DNA from: Rhodoferax potami
Lineage (GTDB): Bacteria > Pseudomonadota > Gammaproteobacteria > Burkholderiales > Burkholderiaceae_C
Direction: 5' to 3'
Length of the DNA stretch: 64,000 bases
NCBI RefSeq assembly: GCF_032193765.1
Contig: NZ_JAVBIJ010000001.1
Coordinates: 1,860,001 to 1,924,000 of the forward strand
This document shows positions 57,236 to 64,000 of this stretch, one piece after another; the first letter of the stretch is position 1, and each line of letters starts with the position of its first letter. Position numbers and translations under genes: made by a program. Below the pieces are notes generated by a model, which searched no databases, was not told the origin of the DNA, and was given only the letters and a program-made list of their open reading frames with translations.

Positions 57236-57264
57236 TTGCTAAAATTTTTAGAACGCCATAAAAT
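57236..57264 (+). promoter_or_regulatory. candidate sigma-70 promoter for hipBA
   Basis: TTGCTA (57236-57241) and TAAAAT (57259-57264) are separated by 17 bp, close to TTGACA/TATAAT. The start codon at 57274 lies about 10 bp downstream, so the transcript would have almost no leader. Confidence 0.4.
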
Positions 57265-57273
57265 GCGCTTTAA

Positions 57274-57609
57274 ATGAAATCCCTATCCCCGCCACCACTG
57301 CCAGTTGCACGCAGCCTGACCCGACTCGGTCAGGCAATTTCGCTTGCGCGTCGGCGCAGACACCTGACACAAGAAGATCTTGCGCAGCGGATTGGTGCAT
57401 CTGCTCACACCGTGCGACGGATGGAAGCGGGCCACCCGGGCACCGCCATGGTTCATCTCGCCAGGGCCTTGCAGGTGTTCGGGGAGTTGGACAAGCTCAA
57501 TCAGTTGCTCGACACGCCTCAAGACACCATCGGCCTGACCCTGATGGATGAAAAATTGCCCCAACGCGTGCGCAAGTCCCGCAAATCACCAGAGTCCGGA
57601 GCGTTTTGA
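57274..57609 (+). CDS. hipB: HipB-like antitoxin (XRE helix-turn-helix)
   Basis: This 111-aa protein has the XRE helix-turn-helix QAISLARRRRHLTQEDLAQR then IGASAHTVRRMEAGHPGTAM (about residues 20-58), followed by a short helical region and a basic C-terminal tail (PQRVRKSRKSPESGAF). HipB-type proteins repress the operon and neutralise HipA. It overlaps the hipA start by ATGA. It is longer than E. coli HipB (88 aa). Confidence 0.85.
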   Translation: MKSLSPPPLPVARSLTRLGQAISLARRRRHLTQEDLAQRIGASAHTVRRMEAGHPGTAMVHLARALQVFGELDKLNQLLDTPQDTIGLTLMDEKLPQRVRKSRKSPESGAF

Positions 57610-58901
57610 TGGCCACAAAACCTGCTGTCAAACCCGCCGCCAGGCCAGCCCCCACCCGCACCCAGATGGATGTCTTTCTGGGCAAAGCGGAGAAGCCTCT
57701 GGGACGGCTCATCTTCGTCAAGGACGGCCAGCGGGAGTTTTCTCAATTCGCCTACAGCGAAGATTGGCTGGCAGATGCCCAGTTCTTCGATGTCTCTCCC
57801 GACCTCAACCGCCAAAGCGGCTACCAACTGCGCAAGCCTCCGACCAAGAACGACACCTGTTTCTTCTTGGCCTTGGCCGATACCGAGCCGGATGCATGGG
57901 GACGGCGAGTGATCGCACGCGCACATGCCAAGGCCCGTGCCAAAGATGCGTCGCTTGGGCCACTGACCGAAGCAGACTACCTCGCTTGCGTGGATGATTT
58001 CAGCCGAGTGGGCGCACTGCGGCTGCGAGATGAGAGCGGGCACTACCTGCGCAGCGTGGCCGATGGTGCGCGGTCAACGCCTGCATTTTTGGAGCTGGAA
58101 AAAATCCTCCTCGCATCCCGCGCAGTGGAAGTGAGCAAAGAAACGGCCGAAGACCTGGCCTACCTTCAGGGCAAAGGAACATCCCTGGGCGGCATGCGCC
58201 CCAAATGCACCATCCTGGATTCAGATGGTGCTTTGTCGCTTGGCAAGTTTCCAAGCGTGAACGATGAGCGCTCTATCACGCGTGGCGAGGTGTTGGCACT
58301 GCGACTGGCCCAGCTGGCAGGCATCGACAGTGCGCAAGCACGGATCGTGATGGTTCAGGACCAGCCGGTTGCCATGATTCGCCGCTTTGACCGCACATCC
58401 GAACAAAATCGCATCCCCTACATCTCAGGCGCCACGCTGCTACAAGCCAACCGCGACGACGAGCATTCGTACACGGAAATCATCGATGTGATGCGCTCCA
58501 AATGCGAGAACTTCATGGATGACGCTAGGCAGTTGTGGCGACGGTTGGTGTTCAATCACATGATCACGAACGTGGATGATCACTTGCAGAACATCGGGTT
58601 CTTGTACAGCGGAAACAACCAGTGGCGACTGGCACCTGCTTTTGATTTGAACCCTTTTCCCGACAAGGAGTCGGAATCTAAAACCTGGCTCAGTGAAGAC
58701 AGTGGACCGATCACCTCGATCCAGCAACTGTTGGGTCAAGCCGCCCGCTTCGAGTTGTCTCAGCCCCAAGCGCAATCCACCCTTGAAGAGGTGGCCGCAG
58801 CAGTCAAGCAATGGAGAGATGTGGCGACCTCAGCAGAGGTTGGACTGCAGGCGCACGAACTCAATGACTTCAAGCCTGCATTCAAAAGCGACATCCAATA
58901 A
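57609..58901 (+). CDS. hipA: HipA-like serine/threonine kinase toxin
   Basis: This 430-aa kinase would phosphorylate a translation target (GltX in E. coli) and stop growth. Motifs are the Gly-rich loop GTSLGGMRPKCTI (about 193-205), ATP-binding Lys in SLGKFPSVND, IRRFDRTSEQNRIPYIS, the catalytic loop NHMITNVDDHLQNIGFLY (about 317-334) and the metal-binding AFDLNPFP (about 345). All the expected active-site residues are present. Start ATG 57609 rather than TTG 57606. hipBA loci are common prophage cargo. Confidence 0.85.
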   Translation: MATKPAVKPAARPAPTRTQMDVFLGKAEKPLGRLIFVKDGQREFSQFAYSEDWLADAQFFDVSPDLNRQSGYQLRKPPTKNDTCFFLALADTEPDAWGRRVIARAHAKARAKDASLGPLTEADYLACVDDFSRVGALRLRDESGHYLRSVADGARSTPAFLELEKILLASRAVEVSKETAEDLAYLQGKGTSLGGMRPKCTILDSDGALSLGKFPSVNDERSITRGEVLALRLAQLAGIDSAQARIVMVQDQPVAMIRRFDRTSEQNRIPYISGATLLQANRDDEHSYTEIIDVMRSKCENFMDDARQLWRRLVFNHMITNVDDHLQNIGFLYSGNNQWRLAPAFDLNPFPDKESESKTWLSEDSGPITSIQQLLGQAARFELSQPQAQSTLEEVAAAVKQWRDVATSAEVGLQAHELNDFKPAFKSDIQ

Positions 58902-59020
58902 GCAGCCGTTCCGCAACCTGTCGCGGCGCGCATGAACCGGAAAATAGCGCGGTCATGGCTTGATACAACATTGCCGATGTTAGAAGTCAGATTTCCTGTT
59001 AGATGAGCACCTCGCAGGAA

Positions 59021-59818
59021 TTACTTCTGATCCCAGGCCAGCTGGTACAAACCCAACCGGCGCTGTCGGCTAACCAGTTGCTCATAAGCTTGGAGCGGCC
59101 CTAGGTACAACGGATCCCCGCGATTTGCGGCCTTGATCTTGAAGACATCCATTGGCTTTTCGCTGGATAGACCAGCTGCCCTCATGAGGAATTCAGCTGG
59201 TTGGGCTTGGTTTCGATGCTTCCAGAGCGCAGCAAACAACCTCGCCTGAGCTTCGGTCAAGCGGATGGGGCCATGCGGCCAGTCATCCAGATACACCCAC
59301 TGGAAATCGTCGCTGAACGGCCCATTAATGGCCACAGGGATGGCGTCTCTCAAAACATCGCCAGCATCTTCATGCACATCGTCGAGCAGACGCAGCGCCA
59401 TACCATGCAAGGCAAATCGATCCTCGAGATGCCACCAGGTGGCCACCCCCGCCAGCGGATCCTGCGGCATCCGCCCCAAAGGCCTGGGCGTGATCACCCA
59501 GCTTTGGGTACGAGGCTCGTGTCCGTGAAATATCTGCAGCCCATGGCGCTCCACCAGATCAATCCGCCGTGCCACCACCACCGGTCGCTTCCTGTAGCGG
59601 CCGATGTCCCACACACCATCGACGATACAGGTGATTGAGACCTGCGACGCAATGCCCAGTGCGCCGCGCAACTTGCGGATCAGCCATTCGTCGTCCAGCT
59701 GCCAACTGCGCTGACTGGCCGGATCCAACCGAAACGGACCGCAGTCAGGGCACTGCACCATGAGGCCGTCATCACTTCGGAATATAGGACCTCGGTACAA
59801 GCCACAGAAAGCGCACAT
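59021..59818 (-). CDS. zinc-ribbon protein of unknown function (third gene of unknown operon)
   Basis: The product is 265 aa from ATG 59818 (TTG 59848 is possible). The N-terminus has a clear zinc ribbon, CAFCG at the start and CPDCG at about residue 27. The middle has GVWDIGRYRKRPVVVARRID and GLQIFHGHEPRTQSWVITPR. The C-terminal half (IRLTEAQARLFAALWKHRNQ, AEFLMRAAGLSSEKPMDVFK) is helical, like a winged helix-turn-helix. Two short genes upstream are in the same direction and nearly overlapping. I do not recognise the family. Confidence 0.6.
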   Translation of the reverse strand: MCAFCGLYRGPIFRSDDGLMVQCPDCGPFRLDPASQRSWQLDDEWLIRKLRGALGIASQVSITCIVDGVWDIGRYRKRPVVVARRIDLVERHGLQIFHGHEPRTQSWVITPRPLGRMPQDPLAGVATWWHLEDRFALHGMALRLLDDVHEDAGDVLRDAIPVAINGPFSDDFQWVYLDDWPHGPIRLTEAQARLFAALWKHRNQAQPAEFLMRAAGLSSEKPMDVFKIKAANRGDPLYLGPLQAYEQLVSRQRRLGLYQLAWDQK

Positions 59819-59822
59819 GGCA

Positions 59823-59984
59823 TCAGCTGGCGTTGACCTGGCCCGCAATCACCGCCTTAACCTGCTTGAGTACATGCAGAGCTGAAATTTCTCCGTCGTG
59901 CAGGCCGCTTTCGAGCGAAAAGCCGCCCCTCACAAACAACAGGGCTGCCAGATTGATGGCTTGCTGGTTCTGCGTGATCTCCAT
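59823..59984 (-). CDS. small protein, middle gene of unknown operon
   Basis: A 53-aa frame starting at ATG 59984, nine bases after the previous stop, has GAGGG upstream with seven-base spacing. It ends 4 bp before the next start. The sequence reads MEITQNQQAINLAALLFVRG, then GFSLESGLHDGEISALHVLK and ends VIAGQVNAS. It looks like a compact helical protein. The neat spacing on both sides makes a real gene likely; the family is unknown. Confidence 0.6.
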   Translation of the reverse strand: MEITQNQQAINLAALLFVRGGFSLESGLHDGEISALHVLKQVKAVIAGQVNAS

Positions 59985-59993
59985 TCACAGCCC

Positions 59994-61235
59994 TCACTCA
60001 AACAAACCACCAGCGAGCACCCCTTGCCCTGCACTTTCTGGATCAGGCAAGAGGACCTGCTGGCCTTGCAGGATGCCCAGCTGCACCAGATAGCCTTCCA
60101 GCTGGGTCCGAAGTTTTTCATCGAACTTGTGCAGGTTCAGCCGCCCCTTGCTCGTAACCTCAACACTGACCACCGGACAGCGGCTTTTGCCCTGCATGGG
60201 TGCGAGGTAGAAATTGAGCACCGCTGCCTGGATCATCCAACCACGAGTGAGTGGATTCTCCGAGTTGAAATAGCTGGCCAGCAAATCGGTCACGCAGCGC
60301 TGATCGCTGGATGCACTGGCGGTGCATTCAAGCTTGAGCCGTCCACAGCCACTGACCACGGTCACGCTTTTGACCTGCAGGCCCACGAAGCCGTCCTCGA
60401 TCGCTTCCGGGATGTTCATGCCCAGGCGCAGGGAGGTAAGGTTCAGGCGAGGCGTCTGAATGCGCTGTGCATCCGCGTCCACACCCAGCAAATGCCTGGC
60501 AAAGGCCTCACAGAGCATGGCGTGGTACTTGGCCCCACCTCGGATGATGGTGCGTGCCACACCGGTTGCCTGGGCATATTCCAGCACCATGTGGATATTG
60601 GGACTGCCCACGCGCCGCTGCAGTTGGCTGCCCTCGAATTCGAGCTTGGCCGTCGCCAGATCCTTGGCGTGAATTGAGATGAGCTGTGTGCCCCGGGCAC
60701 GTTCGAGCACATTGACCACACACACCTCACCGCAGCCTAGCTCGCGCTGGTAGAACCCCTTGATGGCATCGCTGAACGCAGCTATCGAGGCCTCGTCTCG
60801 TTGTATGGCTCTCTTGATGCCAAGGTCATGCTGTTGGGCCTGCTGCCCATGGTGGTCTAGGTATTCGATTTCGGCCGCCGCCTCAAACAGCGCGGGGTGG
60901 TGAACATACAGCCAGAACGCCCGCTGCAGGTCACTCTTGCAGCCAATCAGGCCCATCAACTCGGAGGGTCGATCATGCGCCGCCTGGAACATGGCCTGCT
61001 TGCCCAAAGGGTGAGCCAGCAGCGTGCTGGCGTGCAAACCCGCCACGATGCGGTCACGCATGGCAGCCACAGGGTGGGACTGGATCAAGCCAATCAGGCC
61101 TTTGGACGTTTGAACGGAGTCGTTCCATGACCAGCCCTCGGGCAGTGGCAAGGCATGGCGCTCCATGAATGTTTTGAGGGTGTCGTCGACAGGCAAGTTC
61201 AGCAGGATGTCGGCGTAGGTCTGAGCTCGACTCAT
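59994..61235 (-). CDS. 413-aa protein of unknown function (first gene of unknown operon)
   Basis: It starts at ATG 61235 with AAAGGAG upstream. It is a soluble, mostly helical protein in the N-terminal half (YADILLNLPVDDTLKTFMER, AFWLYVHHPALFEAAAEIEY) with a beta-rich C-terminal half (GCGRLKLECTASASSDQRC, VVSVEVTSKGRLNLHKF). Several Cys are present but no clear zinc site or nucleotide-binding motif. Not homologous to any phage structural gene I know; it leads a three-gene unit between hipBA and the integration operon. Confidence 0.6.
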   Translation of the reverse strand: MSRAQTYADILLNLPVDDTLKTFMERHALPLPEGWSWNDSVQTSKGLIGLIQSHPVAAMRDRIVAGLHASTLLAHPLGKQAMFQAAHDRPSELMGLIGCKSDLQRAFWLYVHHPALFEAAAEIEYLDHHGQQAQQHDLGIKRAIQRDEASIAAFSDAIKGFYQRELGCGEVCVVNVLERARGTQLISIHAKDLATAKLEFEGSQLQRRVGSPNIHMVLEYAQATGVARTIIRGGAKYHAMLCEAFARHLLGVDADAQRIQTPRLNLTSLRLGMNIPEAIEDGFVGLQVKSVTVVSGCGRLKLECTASASSDQRCVTDLLASYFNSENPLTRGWMIQAAVLNFYLAPMQGKSRCPVVSVEVTSKGRLNLHKFDEKLRTQLEGYLVQLGILQGQQVLLPDPESAGQGVLAGGLFE

Positions 61236-61276
61236 TTGGGTCTCCTTTGTTGTTGTTTGTTTCGGCAATGAGGCGT

Positions 61277-61314
61277 CTCAACCCCCAGTCTGTTGACCGG
61301 GGGCTTGGGTTGAG
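61277..61314. other. hairpin in leader of the unknown operon
   Basis: CTCAACCC (61277-61284) pairs with GGGTTGAG (61307-61314), and an inner CCCCC/GGGGG pairing adds further stem around a loop containing CAGTCTGTTGACC. It begins about 42 bp upstream of the 61235 start on the minus strand. A TTTT follows on the + strand, but not a long T run. Attenuator or regulator site is inferred. Confidence 0.4.
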
Positions 61315-61524
61315 GTTTTGCCGGATTGCTGGATAAATATACAGCTTTTGGCAAGTTTGTCAAAGCCACCGCTGCAGGCCGCTTGAATGCTGGCCGGTGT
61401 CTCAGAAACCCAGGATTTATGCGGCTCTCCAACTCAAGGACCTCATTGGCCCGCCAAAACACGTTACTTCTGGAGGGGTTCATTCATACGATTTGTGGAC
61501 GGTTTTCTCAATCAATTCCTCCCC
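61315..61524. other. gap between the unknown operon and the integration operon
   Basis: Divergent genes (minus operon to the left, plus operon to the right) share this stretch. A GGAGGGG lies near 61472 but is too far from the proposed ATG at 61525. A promoter is expected here but cannot be placed. Confidence 0.3.
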
Positions 61525-61764
61525 ATGAAAGTCCACCTGAACCAATCCACAAGCCCCCTGGGCAATCGCTCGGAAAAGAGTGGCTACCTCTGCCTTGAAC
61601 AGATCAGCGCACTGATGGCCAAAGGCGCCCTCAGTCAACACCAGAAGCTCACCGAAATCCACAGCAGTCAGGTTTACGCCACTGAACTGGACGAGTTCGT
61701 GGACTTCAATGCCTGGCAGAGCGTGAATGTGAACCCGTCTACAGAACAAGGAGTTCACCCATGA
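61525..61764 (+). CDS. small protein of the integration operon
   Basis: The product is 79 aa from ATG 61525; the start is uncertain because no ribosome site is seen (GTG 61495 is an option). It has SGYLCLEQISALMAKGALSQ and HQKLTEIHSSQVYATELDEF, a helical pattern. It overlaps the DUF2924 gene by ATGA. Similar small genes sit before DUF2924 in related elements; role unknown. Confidence 0.5.
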   Translation: MKVHLNQSTSPLGNRSEKSGYLCLEQISALMAKGALSQHQKLTEIHSSQVYATELDEFVDFNAWQSVNVNPSTEQGVHP

Positions 61765-62243
61765 AGCCACGATCCATCACCCCGCGCGAGCAGCGCAGTC
61801 TGGAAAAGCTCAATGCCGTCCAACGCGAAGTGGCTGCCCTGCATGAAATGAAGATGCCCGATCTTTGGAAAGTGTGGGATCTGCATTTCGCAAGCCGCCC
61901 GGTACACCCCAACCGCAAATATCTGACCTCACGCTTGAGCTACCGGATTCAGGAATTGGCCTTTGGCACCTTGCCCCAGTCCACACGCGAGCGCTTGGTC
62001 GACTACGGCCAAAACCTCTCCAAAATCAAGACCAAGACCCCGGCCAAAGCGGTGGCCATGCCCGGGGCCACACTGGTGCGTGAGTTCGAAGGCAAAGAGT
62101 TCAGGGTGGAGGTTTTGGCCGACGGCCGCTACGAGTACAACCAGAAGATCTACCGCAGCCTATCGGCGATCGCCAAGAACATCACCGGCACGCATTGGTC
62201 CGGACCCGCATTTTTTGGCGTAAAAAATATGGTGGCCGTATGA
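61761..62243 (+). CDS. DUF2924-like protein
   Basis: This 160-aa protein shows the DUF2924 pattern: a helical N-terminus (LNAVQREVAALHEMKMPDLW), KVWDLHFASRPVHPNRKYLT, LSYRIQELAFG, and a C-terminal REFEGKEFRVEVLADGRYEY then YRSLSAIAKNITGTHWSGPA ending in FFGVKN. DUF2924 genes are often found next to phage serine recombinases; they may act as a directionality or accessory factor, but this is not shown. It is coupled to the recombinase by ATGA. Confidence 0.8.
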   Translation: MKPRSITPREQRSLEKLNAVQREVAALHEMKMPDLWKVWDLHFASRPVHPNRKYLTSRLSYRIQELAFGTLPQSTRERLVDYGQNLSKIKTKTPAKAVAMPGATLVREFEGKEFRVEVLADGRYEYNQKIYRSLSAIAKNITGTHWSGPAFFGVKNMVAV

Positions 62244-63583
62244 CTGAAGTGACCATCAAACGCTGCGCTGTGTACTGCCGCGTGTCCTCTGATGAAGGCC
62301 TGGACCAACAATTCAACTCCATCGATGCCCAGCGCGAAGCAGGCTTGGCCTTTGTGATGAGCCAGCGCACAGAAGGCTGGGTGCCCGTGCAGGACACCTA
62401 CGAAGACCCCGGGTTCTCCGGCGGCAACATGGAACGCCCCGGCTTCAAACGCCTGATGACAGACATCAAGGCCGGAAAGGTTGACATGGTGGTGGTCTAC
62501 AAGATCGACCGCCTCTCGCGCTCGCTGGCCGACTTTGCCCAGATGATGAAGGTCTTTGACCAGCACACGGTCAGCTTCAGCTCCGTCACCCAGCAGATCA
62601 ATTCCTCGACCTCCAACGGTCGCCTGATGCTCAACATGCTGCTGTCTTTTGCTCAGTTCGAACGCGAAGTGACCGGCGAACGCATCCGAGACAAGATTGC
62701 CGCCTCCAAACGCAAGGGGCTGTGGATGGGTGGCGTGGTGCCGCTGGGCTACCGTGTGGAAGATCGCCAGTTACTGATCCACCCGAAAGAATCGGAAACT
62801 GTGAACTGGATCTTCGACACCTACGCCAGCACAGGATCGACCACGCAGATGGTCCAGCAAATGAAGGAGCAAAACCTCCTGACCAAAACGGGGCGGCATT
62901 TTTGCAAGCAGTCGCTGTACAAGGTGCTGCAAAACCGCGTCTACCTGGGCATGCTCTCGCACAAGGGCAATTTCTACCCTGGTGCCCACAAGCCCCTGAT
63001 CGATCAGGACCAGTGGGACAAGGTGCAGAAAATGCTTGCGCGCAAACCCGAAGAGAAGACCCAGGCCACTTGGTCCTTGAAGGCCCGGACCCAGTTTCTG
63101 TTGCGCGGCTTGATCTACACCCCTGCAGGCGATCTGTATCTTCCGATGGCCTGTCAGAAGAAATCTGGCAAGGTCTACCGCTACTACGTGCACAACAAGA
63201 AAATGCACGAGGGCGCCAGCCAGAGCACCGTCGCCAACCAGCCTGCCGAGCCGGTGGAACAGGAGGTCACCCGGCAGGTACTCGATTTCCTGTGCTCGGG
63301 CACGATGCTCAATCAATACTGGCACCAGATCCAGCAGCTCAACCCCGGCATCCCCGAGGCCCAAGCTGTGAATTTGGTGCTTCAGCGCACAGCGGAAATC
63401 TGGGACAGCTACTTCGATGAGCTCAAAAGCCACATCATCCGCAGCTTGGTCGAACGAGTCACGCTGCACGATGACGACACGATCGAGGTCAGCTGGCGCA
63501 CCACTGACTGGCTGGCTCTGCTGGAGGCAATGAAGCCCGGGACAATCGGCGCAGAGATGCTGGAGATGGAGATGCCAGCATGA
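62240..63583 (+). CDS. large serine recombinase (prophage integrase)
   Basis: The product is 447 aa from ATG 62240 (overlap ATGA). The resolvase domain has the catalytic Ser in RCAVYCRVSSDEGLDQQFNS (about residues 8-27) and YKIDRLSRSLADFAQMMKVF and FAQFEREVTGERIRDKIAAS. A recombinase domain (PF07508-like) spans about 160-300 (GLWMGGVVPLGYRVEDRQLL). There is no obvious zinc-ribbon Cys cluster, so it is shorter than phiC31-type enzymes. It would catalyse attP/attB integration. The target is not visible. Confidence 0.9.
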   Translation: MTEVTIKRCAVYCRVSSDEGLDQQFNSIDAQREAGLAFVMSQRTEGWVPVQDTYEDPGFSGGNMERPGFKRLMTDIKAGKVDMVVVYKIDRLSRSLADFAQMMKVFDQHTVSFSSVTQQINSSTSNGRLMLNMLLSFAQFEREVTGERIRDKIAASKRKGLWMGGVVPLGYRVEDRQLLIHPKESETVNWIFDTYASTGSTTQMVQQMKEQNLLTKTGRHFCKQSLYKVLQNRVYLGMLSHKGNFYPGAHKPLIDQDQWDKVQKMLARKPEEKTQATWSLKARTQFLLRGLIYTPAGDLYLPMACQKKSGKVYRYYVHNKKMHEGASQSTVANQPAEPVEQEVTRQVLDFLCSGTMLNQYWHQIQQLNPGIPEAQAVNLVLQRTAEIWDSYFDELKSHIIRSLVERVTLHDDDTIEVSWRTTDWLALLEAMKPGTIGAEMLEMEMPA

Positions 63584-64000
63584 GCGAGATGACAATCAGC
63601 AAGGAAGGCGAAGGTCTTAGGATCTCCACACGCAAGCCCTTCAAGCTCAAACGCCGCCCAGGCATCAAAACCCTGGTACTGGCCCAGGACGCGCCAGAAG
63701 GCCAACAGATGGGTGCGGTGTTAGCCAAGAGCACCCACGTCGCCTTGTTCCACGGGCTGGCCAGGGCCCATTACTGGCAGTGGCTGCTCGACACCGGAGA
63801 GGTCAAGAGCGGCTCTGAAATCGCCCAATTGGAGGGCCTAGATCCGAGCACGGTCAATGAGCTGCTGCGACTGACGCTGCTGGACCCTGCCCTGGTGATG
63901 GACATCCTTGGGGGAAAGCCACCTCATGAAGCCAACATGATGTGGTTCACCAGAAACGCACTACCGAACCTGTGGCATGAGCAATTCATGTCACAGCAAG
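63580..64000 (+). CDS. protein of the integration operon, truncated by the window edge
   Basis: An ATG at 63580 overlaps the recombinase stop, and the frame stays open to the edge (140 codons so far). It reads ISKEGEGLRISTRKPFKLKR, HGLARAHYWQWLLDTGEVKS and GSEIAQLEGLDPSTVNELLR, the last a helix-turn-helix-like segment. Similar genes follow DUF2924-recombinase pairs. The rest of the gene and the attachment site lie beyond 64000. Confidence 0.7.
   Translation, partial: MSEMTISKEGEGLRISTRKPFKLKRRPGIKTLVLAQDAPEGQQMGAVLAKSTHVALFHGLARAHYWQWLLDTGEVKSGSEIAQLEGLDPSTVNELLRLTLLDPALVMDILGGKPPHEANMMWFTRNALPNLWHEQFMSQQ

Larger units (their letters stand above)
24279..64000. mobile_element. lambda/HK97-like siphoprophage, left end deleted, right end beyond the window
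   Basis: The order HNH, terminase, portal, protease, capsid, connectors, tail tube, gpG/GT, tape measure, M, L, K, I, J is contiguous and all minus strand (48307 to 24304). It is followed rightward by early and replication genes and a serine-recombinase integration operon at 61.5-64.0 kb. The left limit is the IS21 end; the right limit and both attachment sites are not visible. No holin, endolysin or spanin is recognised, so the element is probably defective for lysis unless such genes lie outside. Confidence 0.9.

Overview
The window reads as the chromosome of a betaproteobacterium, most likely a Burkholderiales/Comamonadaceae member. This is inferred from the style of the ArfB, glycan and P4-integrase proteins and from the host-like GC-rich coding; there is no rRNA or tRNA to confirm it. 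It holds three blocks: a surface-polysaccharide locus (about 3.6-15.6 kb, all + strand), an insertion-sequence (IS) pile-up (about 15.7-24.3 kb), and a lambda/HK97-like siphoprophage (24.3 kb to beyond the right edge).

Left part. A complete arfB-type ribosome-rescue gene is followed by a degenerate stretch with an IS3 OrfA remnant and an intact 1,619-bp IS5-like element (copy A). The polysaccharide cluster opens with a decaying UDP-glucuronate decarboxylase pseudogene. It continues with a Wzx flippase, a DUF268 protein, a GT11 fucosyltransferase-like enzyme, four GT2/GT4 glycosyltransferases, a WbpV-like epimerase, a PglC-like initiating phosphoglycosyltransferase and a WbpM/CapD-type dehydratase. 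Together these would make the primer sugar nucleotide, load it on undecaprenyl phosphate, extend it and flip it. No Wzy polymerase or Wzz regulator is visible.

Middle part. A P4-type tyrosine integrase gene (minus strand) was split by IS5-like copy B, and copy B was itself split by an IS21-family element. A third IS5-like copy (C) sits just upstream of the integrase start. A second IS21 copy lies at the boundary with the prophage and has no target duplication; it truncates a phage gene.

Prophage. Reading leftward from about 48.3 kb, the order is HNH, terminase small and large, portal, S49 protease, HK97 capsid, connectors, tail tube, gpG/gpGT (with a canonical -1 slippery heptamer), tape measure, then M-L-K-I-J and tail-fibre genes. 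The fibre region ends with a fibre whose C-terminus is an extreme Cys/Asn repeat and with three consecutive, translationally coupled Fe(II)/2-oxoglutarate-oxygenase-like genes; I regard this as the most unusual locus in the window. Rightward of 48.4 kb are small early genes, a ParB-methyltransferase fusion, a P4-type primase-helicase block, a hipBA toxin-antitoxin pair, an unrecognised three-gene operon (possible accessory or defence cargo) and a serine-recombinase integration operon with a DUF2924 partner. No lysis cassette is seen, and the left end is cut by IS21, so the prophage is probably defective.
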